Both the position numbers and the translations under genes were made by a program. The notes beneath the pieces were generated by a model. It worked only from the letters and a program-made list of their open reading frames with translations, was not told the origin of the DNA and made no database searches. DNA of 64,000 nt from Rhodoferax sp. (lineage in GTDB: Bacteria > Pseudomonadota > Gammaproteobacteria > Burkholderiales > Burkholderiaceae_C), in contig JAGRPL010000004.1 of the NCBI GenBank assembly GCA_019449595.1, positions 1,116,001 through 1,180,000 on the forward strand, in the 5' to 3' direction. Shown piece by piece: positions 57,607 through 64,000 of the stretch (the stretch's first letter is position 1; each line of letters opens with the position of its first letter).

Positions 57607-59595
57607 TCAAACCAAATCAAACCCCGTCAGTTCAGGCGCGAGCTGTCGCTTGAACAAAAGCGCGGCGTCATCGCCCGGCGCAAGCTCCAGAATGACGTGT
57701 GGTGCCCCGCTGAGTTCTTCAGGAGGCGCGGATGTCGTAGTAACAATGAACTGAAACGGCACCGCGCCATCTTTTCCGAGCTGCTCAGCGGCCTCGGCTG
57801 CAGCGAGAAAGAACTCCCGGTACAGGCGCTCGCTCATGTCCGCCTCCCGCGGGCAGTCATGTACCAGAAAGCCCGGGTGGTTGCTGGCTTCCGAAACCAC
57901 CGAATCGAGCAGACACACGATGTCCCCCAGCAGTACTTCCAGTACCTGGTAAGCCTCGCCTCCACGGGCCACTTCGAAGGGACGAACTTCATGTCCCGGG
58001 ATAAACCGCGCGTGTCCTTCGGCACCGAGAAGCCTGGTCGAGACGGTGCCCGTCAAAGACTTGATGGCATCGACTCTCGATGACTGCTGAGACCGTCGGC
58101 TGACCTCGGCCGCCCGTAGGGAATCGAGCGCTGTTTCGAGCCCCTGAAGTTGCTTCCGAGCCGCGACCAGCTCGGCTGTGTCGCCGCCCTGGGACCTTTG
58201 TGTGTGCTTTAGTTGAAGCTCGTCCCAGGACTGCTTCAGGTAGGTCCGAGCGCTCTCGCTCGTCGCGATGCGAACACGCACTCGGCGAAGCTCAGCCTTC
58301 ATCCTTAAGATGAGCTGCTCTTGGTTATAGACGGTCTTCTCGGTCCCGTCGAACAGGCCCTTTTTGACCTTGTAGCGCTCGGCCAACATGGTCGCGTCTA
58401 CCTTGGCCTGTCGACCATCTTGGAACCACGTCATGTTGACCGCGCTCTTGTTCTTCTGGACGTAATCGCACGCGCTGAACTCGACATTCCCTGGGTCGCA
58501 TCGCCCCTCCAGCCCAGCCAACCGTTCCCGAGCCTTGGTCAACCGCTCGAAGTCGTCTTGCTTCGCGTCAACTAGGGACCTGGCGATTTCAGAGTCTAGC
58601 TTCGCCAAATCGCGGGCCTTGGTCAGCTCATGAAGGCGGACCTGTTCTTCAGCCAGAACATTTTCCGCCTGCACCACCTCGAGCTCCCATTGGCTTTCGT
58701 CCCGCTCAGCAGCCTGCAATGCGGCTTGAACACGTGACTCCACGGATTCACCAACCGTGGTCGTGAAGACAGGCTCGTCCTCTTCCGCCCGAACCCGAAG
58801 TCGCAATTGGCGGTCAGCATGGGCAAGCGCAAAGGCAGGCGCCCTTTCAAGCTCGGGAATACGCTCCTTGCACTGTTCGACCTGCTTTTGATTGGACTCG
58901 ATTTCGCGCAATAGTCGGTCCAACTCAAAGTCCATCAGCCCCAGAACCGAGCCGACGAGAAGCGGCGGGTCTCGTCGAGAACGTTTGAATCCCAGGCCTT
59001 CGCCCTCGCGCCAGTGGTAGAACCCATCGAAACGTGTTCGTTGCTCCCGGATGCACCAGGCTAGCAAGTGGCGCCACTCCAGCGGTTGGTTTGTTCCTGG
59101 TAGGGAACGGGCGGCAAGCCTGCCAATCGAAAACTGCTCCAGCGCGCGGCCATAGCCATCGAAGTCGTTGGGTGCAGCGCCATCGAGTAGTTGCTCCAAC
59201 GACTCACATTGAGCAGCCATGGAATGGCTGTACAGGCCATAGGGCCGGAAGACCATCCAGACGGAACCATCCAGATGGACCTTCGCCGCCACGCCACCCT
59301 TGGGAAAACTCCCGGCTGCCTTGCTTCGAAGGGTAGCAATAGCAGGGGCATCGTCACCAAGCACATATCTCAGCAGCAAGCAGAGCGAAGTCTTTCCAAC
59401 GCCGTGTCCCGCGCTAGCCAGTCCCGAGGCATCATTCGAAGCGGACTCCTTGGCCCAAACAATGTTCAACCCAGCGTGCAGTTCAATGGTGCGCGTGAAC
59501 ACCAACGGCTCTCGGGATTCGACCAACCACATCGTTTCAACCCAAAGCTTAGGCTGCGTACGGACTGGTTTTCTATCCTTGAGCCAAGCTGCCAT
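57607..59595 (-). CDS. SMC/ABC-type coiled-coil ATPase of a defence system
   Basis: Product of 662 aa. The N-terminal half-domain has LHAGLNIVWAKE and Walker A GHGVGKTS (63-70), then long coiled coil (about 215-520) with a mid-region CNPGN-like hinge (GRCDPGNVEFSACDY). The C-terminal half has FLVHDCPREADM (about 576-587), a Walker B-like strand with the catalytic-type Asp580. The layout is that of SMC/RecN-like ATPases found in anti-phage systems. It starts 9 nt after the methylase, so the two form a unit; together they resemble HmaB-HmaC. Confidence 0.75.
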   Translation of the reverse strand: MAAWLKDRKPVRTQPKLWVETMWLVESREPLVFTRTIELHAGLNIVWAKESASNDASGLASAGHGVGKTSLCLLLRYVLGDDAPAIATLRSKAAGSFPKGGVAAKVHLDGSVWMVFRPYGLYSHSMAAQCESLEQLLDGAAPNDFDGYGRALEQFSIGRLAARSLPGTNQPLEWRHLLAWCIREQRTRFDGFYHWREGEGLGFKRSRRDPPLLVGSVLGLMDFELDRLLREIESNQKQVEQCKERIPELERAPAFALAHADRQLRLRVRAEEDEPVFTTTVGESVESRVQAALQAAERDESQWELEVVQAENVLAEEQVRLHELTKARDLAKLDSEIARSLVDAKQDDFERLTKARERLAGLEGRCDPGNVEFSACDYVQKNKSAVNMTWFQDGRQAKVDATMLAERYKVKKGLFDGTEKTVYNQEQLILRMKAELRRVRVRIATSESARTYLKQSWDELQLKHTQRSQGGDTAELVAARKQLQGLETALDSLRAAEVSRRSQQSSRVDAIKSLTGTVSTRLLGAEGHARFIPGHEVRPFEVARGGEAYQVLEVLLGDIVCLLDSVVSEASNHPGFLVHDCPREADMSERLYREFFLAAAEAAEQLGKDGAVPFQFIVTTTSAPPEELSGAPHVILELAPGDDAALLFKRQLAPELTGFDLV

Positions 59596-59604
59596 TTCGC
59601 CTCC

Positions 59605-62600
59605 CTACTGCGTACCGGTTGATTTAAGGCTTGTGTCTGCTGTCCCGCTCTTTTCGGCCTCCAGCGCCAAGCGCCTGTTCTCAGCCAACCACAGAAGCCA
59701 AGCAGCATCGGGATGTTCTGGCAGTTGGATGACATCACCGGGCAGCACGCCAGGGCCGCGCGTAAAGAAGGCCTCGCCACTTCGAGTTGAACGCACAAGA
59801 ACATCAACGCCAACCAAGCGCTGCACGATGGGCAGAATGCGGCTCAGGAGCGGCGTCACATCTGCAATCCCAAGCCCTCCCGTCAGTGCTTCGAACCGAA
59901 GAACATCGGCCGGGCCAAGGTAGTGCTTTGCCGACTTTAAGCCCGCAACTGCCGACTGAATTTCGGCCAACGAACCGCCCTCCGTTCGCTCCACAACCAG
60001 TGCCGCTATAAGTCCGGCTAGCCTGCTTTCCTCGGCGTTGCGAATCATCCCGTGCTCGGTGTATGTGACTGGAGCCGGGTGCACAGAGGGTAAACCGATG
60101 GCCTGCTGGTCCCAAGCCGACAGCACCAATTGCTGGGTACGGTACTCGCCGAACTCGCGAAGGTCACTATTTTTCAGGACGCGGAAAGTTTCACTGGGAT
60201 AGTCCGCGCCGAGCACCGCGCCGGCGGGTCCGAAGGGCGCGTCGGCAGGGTCGAGGATGTAGCGGAGTTCGTCGCGAGTGAGGCCGTAGAGGCGGGCGTA
60301 GTAGGCGTCGAGTTCGGCGCGCAGTTGGGCGCGGCGCTCAGAACTCATAGGGAATGGTGGTAGCGGGGTGCCGTGTTGTTCGAGAGGGCGCGGGTCGGCG
60401 CTGGGCATGGCGGCCAGTAGGTCGTCTGCCCACGCTTGCATGTCGTGGGCGGTGTGGGTAAGTTCCAGGACTCGCGGAACGATGTAGGCCAAGTCAGTCG
60501 CTGTGTAGCGGTCAGGCGATAGAACAGGAAATTGCTTGACGATGAAGAAGTTCAGGTTGGTCCCGCCGATTTTCTGGCGCGCCACGAAATCAAGACTCAG
60601 CGAGGCCAAGTTGGCTTGCAATGCCGCAATATGTAATGCACCCCAGCCGGTGAGCAACAGTGGCAGGCTATTTCCTGCGGCCAGTCTAGGCACAACTGTA
60701 GAAATAAATGACCTCTCATTGGTAGCGTTCGTGATGCCTCTAAAACCGACGAACCATTTCGGGCTACGGAAATCCATCCAAGCATCCAGCCATTGCAGGT
60801 CAAAGCCTTTGGTATCGGGGTCTTGCAGAGCTTGCAGTTGAACCAGTTCGTCGGCACTCAAACCTAGTCCTTGGACGGGGTCATCTTGTAGTGCCCATTT
60901 CTGGAACATCGGCAGGGCTTTTTTGCCGGTCGTTCCATCGGCCTTGAGAGCGTCGGCCAGCCAGCGATGATGCTGCGCCATCTGGGCTTCCACCTTTTGG
61001 GTCAGTGCCCAAGCGGTTGCGATGCTGTTCAGAAAGGCTTGAAGGTCGCGGGCGGTGCCAGTTGGTGCACTGGTCGGCACATCGGTGGCGGATGCCGCAA
61101 ACATGTCCACCGTTTCTGTCGCAGCAGACGAGGAAACGGGAGCCATACCTTCGGCCAGATGTCGCATCAGCGCGCCTGCCACCCACTGCGCTACGGCGAG
61201 GGTTATGGAGGTGCGGCAGCTGGCCAGCATCGCCTGCTCGTCGCCCCCGCTCGCGTCGCGAAAGGCTGCATCGGTGGCGGCTTTGAAAGCCAGCCAGGCG
61301 TTTGCCACCCGGCTGGGTACGCGGGCGATGCGGGCCAGTACCTCGCGCTCGTCCACCCAGTAGCGCGGTCGCACCGTGAAAGCTGGGTCGGCCTTTTCCG
61401 CCTGGGTCACGACGTCGGTGTCCAGGCCATTGGGTTTATCCGGGTTGTCCACATAGGTCGCCCAGCGGTGGTCGAACTGATGAATCATCTTTGCCTCGTA
61501 CAGCGGCAAGCGGAGCGTAACCCTGTCGCTGGCGACTGCATCATCAGGACTGTCGGCAAAGAGATGACTATCGTTAGACATGTCCAACATACGCTGAAAC
61601 GAGATGCCCCACGGATTGACTTCAGGTGCGATGAGTCGGGCGTCTTTGCCCTCGCCCTCCCACTCGGCCTCGCGGATGAGCACGGGCGCGGCTCGGTAGA
61701 GCTTTTTGGTCAACTCCGCGTCGCGCTGGCTGCGAAACACCGGACAAGTGCGGGTATTGGGATTGATGAGGCGGAATTCGTCTGGCGTGAGGGTGAAGCG
61801 ACGGCGAGCGTCTTCTGCCTCTTGAACGCTGAGCGCGTAATGAACCAACTCAGCAGAGCCAGATTTAGGACCCAAGGTCACCAATGAAAAAGGCGTGTCA
61901 GGATGAACAGCCGGGAAAATTCGCTTTGCATTGTCGAACCCACGCAGGGAAGCCAACCTACCGTTCTGAGAAACTGCCTGAAAGTAATACTTTGTCGAAT
62001 CGTCGGTCGCAATTCCCGATGGCACGATGAACCCGGCACGCCCGTTGGGTGAAATTGCTGCAAAGAAACTCTCAGCAAACAGAGCGTAGGTGTTGACGTC
62101 ACCCACACCGGTGAGCGGATAGCGGCCGCTGTCGTGCGCGTAAAGGCTAGCGGCTTCAGCGCCACGGCGGGCAGTGATGAAATCGTCAAACAAACGCATT
62201 TCAGCGCGGTTGGGCGGGCTCAAACCTTCAGCCGCTTCTATGTCGGGGTATAGGGTGTGAAGCAGCAGGCCCTGGCGCAGCAGTTCGATGCGCTTGGCGC
62301 GTTCGGCCTTGTTTTTGGCGGCAGCAACCAAAGGGCTACGTGTGGCAAAGAATTCTTCCTCTTGTAGCTTGATGCGCTCCCACGGCGGATTGCCGAGCAT
62401 GACGGCAAAGCCGCCCTTTGCCGCTACATGCGGGAAGGCTAACCACCAGTGGAACACGCTGTGGGTGCGGCACAGGTCGTGCGCAGCCTGAGCCAGCTCG
62501 GGCTTGGCCGATTGGTGCGGATTTGGGTGCAACAGGCCCCACAGGTAGCCCGACAGGGGGATTTGCCCTTGCCCTTGTGGGACTTTTGGCGCCAGAAATG

Positions 62601-64000
62601 CGGCCACGTAGGTATCGGCCAATTTGGCCAGGGTACTTTGCTCCGCATGGTGGTGTGCTCGGGCCCAGGCGCTACGCTTTGTGGCAATGCCGCCCAGAGT
62701 GTCGTCTGCAAGATGCTCCACGGCGTTGGCGTCTTGCACCAGCGTGGTAGCGGCAAACAGGTCGTTTGCCACCACCTGCTTCCAGCTTTTCAGCTCGGCT
62801 TTGTTTTGCTTCTTCAGGCCAGCAGCTACCGTCTTGTCATCGCCACTCAGCACGGCGTAGGCTGCGTCGGGGATACCATTTTCCAGAATCTTGGGGTCCA
62901 GAACGCCTAGCAGGGCATCGCCCACTTGCAGGTGGTGGTCGATGAAGGTCAGCGGCCGGTCTGGGGTATAGGCCTCCAGCCACAGGGCGGTCTTGGCCAG
63001 CGCAATGGCCATGGGGTTCTTGTCCACGCCGTAAATGCAGTGGCCCACCACGTCGCGCAGGGCATGGCGGTAGTCGGCCGGCGTGGGGGCACCGCCTATG
63101 GCGGCAGCGCGCAGCTTGGCCACCTCGTCTGCCAAACGGCGAGCGGCGGCCAGCAGAAAGTGGCCACTTCCGCAGGCCGGGTCGCACACAGTTAATTCCA
63201 GCAGGGCCTGCACTGGGTTGGTGGGATGGACCCGCACGGTTTGTTCAATGACAGGCTCCAGCGCGCTCTTGATGAGTTCCTGCACTAGGCTGTCAGGTGT
63301 GTAGTAGCTGCCGGTGAGCTTGCGGGCATTGCCTTTGTTGCTGGCGTCGTCCTCATCCCCCACAAAGGTCAGGCGGGCGGCATGGGGCTGACTCAGATGT
63401 TGCAGGTCGGGCACCAGTTCCAGCAGGCTTTCGTACACACTGCCCAGCTCTTCTGCACCCATGTCGCGGTAGTTGACCCGGGTCAGCCCCGTGGGCTGGC
63501 GGAAATAGCCCAGCTCAAACACAGCGGCCAGCAGGTGGCGATTGTCTATGTGTGCCGCATTGAGCAACGGACATTGTTCTGTGGCAAACAGTCCACCCAA
63601 GGCAGGCAGTCCCAAGGCAGGCTGGCCGGTAGCCAGCCCGTTAAAGGTGATGCTAAGGGCCTGCCAGAGGTCGCTGTGGGTGTCGTGGGCGCTGCGGCGC
63701 ACGGCGCGCTCGCGCAACCATGTGAGGCTGTAGCCCTGCCAGTAGCGTTGCTGCTGCTCTTCAGTGGCGTCGGGCGTGAAGATTAGAGAGTGCCCAGTAC
63801 TCGGGTCAGTGCGGTCTTCCACCGTAGCTAGGAAGATGAAGCGATACACCAAGCTGAGCAGTTCTTCAAAGAAGGCCTGTTTGGTGGCACTGCTTGTGTC
63901 GGGGTGCTGCAGTTGGGCGCGCAGTTCAGCGTTGGCTGGGTGGCTGATGAAACCGGTGCCCAGGTTGCGCAGGGCCTTTTCCACCTGGAAGCGTAGGTTC
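59605..64000 (-). CDS. PglX/Eco57I-like N6-adenine DNA methyltransferase, partial
   Basis: At least 1464 codons; the frame stays open to the window edge (residues NLRFQV precede an internal GTG at 63984), so the N-terminus is missing. Counting from that GTG, SAM binding is at CDPACGSGHFLLAA (268-275 core), preceded by GSYYTPDSLVQELI, and the catalytic motif NPPW is at 532-535. A large C-terminal region (about 900-1450) is likely for DNA target recognition. I see no PD-(D/E)xK nuclease motif, which favours a BREX/Hma/DISARM-type methylase over a type IIG enzyme. Confidence 0.85.
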   Translation of the reverse strand, partial: NLRFQVEKALRNLGTGFISHPANAELRAQLQHPDTSSATKQAFFEELLSLVYRFIFLATVEDRTDPSTGHSLIFTPDATEEQQQRYWQGYSLTWLRERAVRRSAHDTHSDLWQALSITFNGLATGQPALGLPALGGLFATEQCPLLNAAHIDNRHLLAAVFELGYFRQPTGLTRVNYRDMGAEELGSVYESLLELVPDLQHLSQPHAARLTFVGDEDDASNKGNARKLTGSYYTPDSLVQELIKSALEPVIEQTVRVHPTNPVQALLELTVCDPACGSGHFLLAAARRLADEVAKLRAAAIGGAPTPADYRHALRDVVGHCIYGVDKNPMAIALAKTALWLEAYTPDRPLTFIDHHLQVGDALLGVLDPKILENGIPDAAYAVLSGDDKTVAAGLKKQNKAELKSWKQVVANDLFAATTLVQDANAVEHLADDTLGGIATKRSAWARAHHHAEQSTLAKLADTYVAAFLAPKVPQGQGQIPLSGYLWGLLHPNPHQSAKPELAQAAHDLCRTHSVFHWWLAFPHVAAKGGFAVMLGNPPWERIKLQEEEFFATRSPLVAAAKNKAERAKRIELLRQGLLLHTLYPDIEAAEGLSPPNRAEMRLFDDFITARRGAEAASLYAHDSGRYPLTGVGDVNTYALFAESFFAAISPNGRAGFIVPSGIATDDSTKYYFQAVSQNGRLASLRGFDNAKRIFPAVHPDTPFSLVTLGPKSGSAELVHYALSVQEAEDARRRFTLTPDEFRLINPNTRTCPVFRSQRDAELTKKLYRAAPVLIREAEWEGEGKDARLIAPEVNPWGISFQRMLDMSNDSHLFADSPDDAVASDRVTLRLPLYEAKMIHQFDHRWATYVDNPDKPNGLDTDVVTQAEKADPAFTVRPRYWVDEREVLARIARVPSRVANAWLAFKAATDAAFRDASGGDEQAMLASCRTSITLAVAQWVAGALMRHLAEGMAPVSSSAATETVDMFAASATDVPTSAPTGTARDLQAFLNSIATAWALTQKVEAQMAQHHRWLADALKADGTTGKKALPMFQKWALQDDPVQGLGLSADELVQLQALQDPDTKGFDLQWLDAWMDFRSPKWFVGFRGITNATNERSFISTVVPRLAAGNSLPLLLTGWGALHIAALQANLASLSLDFVARQKIGGTNLNFFIVKQFPVLSPDRYTATDLAYIVPRVLELTHTAHDMQAWADDLLAAMPSADPRPLEQHGTPLPPFPMSSERRAQLRAELDAYYARLYGLTRDELRYILDPADAPFGPAGAVLGADYPSETFRVLKNSDLREFGEYRTQQLVLSAWDQQAIGLPSVHPAPVTYTEHGMIRNAEESRLAGLIAALVVERTEGGSLAEIQSAVAGLKSAKHYLGPADVLRFEALTGGLGIADVTPLLSRILPIVQRLVGVDVLVRSTRSGEAFFTRGPGVLPGDVIQLPEHPDAAWLLWLAENRRLALEAEKSGTADTSLKSTGTQ

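Noticed and set aside
48169..64000. DISARM assignment of the defence region
   Set aside because: A methylase and a PLD protein are present, but there is no DUF1998 (drmB) or drmA-type helicase. The helicase here is a kinase-UPF1-like fusion, which fits Mokosh.
59605..64000. BREX assignment based on the PglX-like methylase
   Set aside because: No pglZ, brxA, brxB or brxC genes occur in the part seen. It stays possible only if those genes lie beyond the window.

Overview
The window looks like chromosomal DNA of a high-GC betaproteobacterium, most likely a Comamonadaceae member of the Rhodoferax/Polaromonas type. This is inferred from gene order (ndk-rlmN-pilF-rodZ-ispG-hisS-yfgM-bamB-der-hfq-hflX-hflK-hflC-hisZ-purA), from the split two-gene ChrA, from HisZ, and from intergenic palindromes typical of that family. 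The species cannot be named from the sequence alone.

Positions 1-41,100 are core genome. From the left they hold the 3' part of a wax ester synthase/DGAT gene, a two-gene chromate transporter, rlmB, a YbbA-like ABC ATPase facing tesA and mnmH, and small membrane or charged proteins. A long minus-strand block (about 6.0-28.1 kb) follows: metC, a phosphoribosyltransferase, purA, hisZ, hflC/K/X, hfq, der, bamB, a YfgM-like protein, hisS, ispG, rodZ, pilF, rlmN, ndk, rluB, scpB and rluD. Many of these genes overlap by a few bases or sit under 15 nt apart, so the block is probably a few long transcripts. It links translation (Hfq, Der, HflX, RlmN, HisS), outer-membrane assembly (BamB, and divergently BamD) and cell shape (RodZ). 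Then come a DinG/YoaA helicase, a PP2C phosphatase, zapE, the 2-oxoglutarate dehydrogenase operon (odhA-odhB-lpd) and a membrane diguanylate cyclase.

The core ends at about 41.17 kb in a 46-bp 3' piece of a tRNA-Lys(CUU) gene on the minus strand, with its terminator still beside it. The 5' half of the tRNA is missing. This is the pattern left when an element integrates into a tRNA 3' end, so everything to the right is read as an integrated island of more than 22.8 kb whose other end lies beyond the window.

Positions 41.2-48.2 kb hold small accessory genes: an FtsH/M41-like HEAGH protein, an SSB-like OB-fold protein, a chain of four tiny overlapping ORFs (one only 53 aa), an Xre-type regulator, hypothetical proteins and several structured palindromes.

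Positions 48.2-64.0 kb are a minus-strand defence region with no gap longer than about 120 nt. In transcription order it encodes a PglX/Eco57I-like adenine methylase cut by the window edge, an SMC-like ATPase, a DUF4209 protein with an RNxxxHG (HEPN-like) motif, a Ser/Thr kinase-UPF1-like helicase, a PLD nuclease, a DUF262-DUF1524 (GmrSD-type) type IV enzyme and an HNH nuclease. The kinase-helicase plus PLD pair matches Mokosh type I. The methylase-ATPase pair resembles the end of an Hma (helicase-methylase-ATPase) system. The last four genes are joined by 4-nt ATGA overlaps, which makes a Mokosh core with a built-in type IV restriction module the best candidate here for a little-described composite system.
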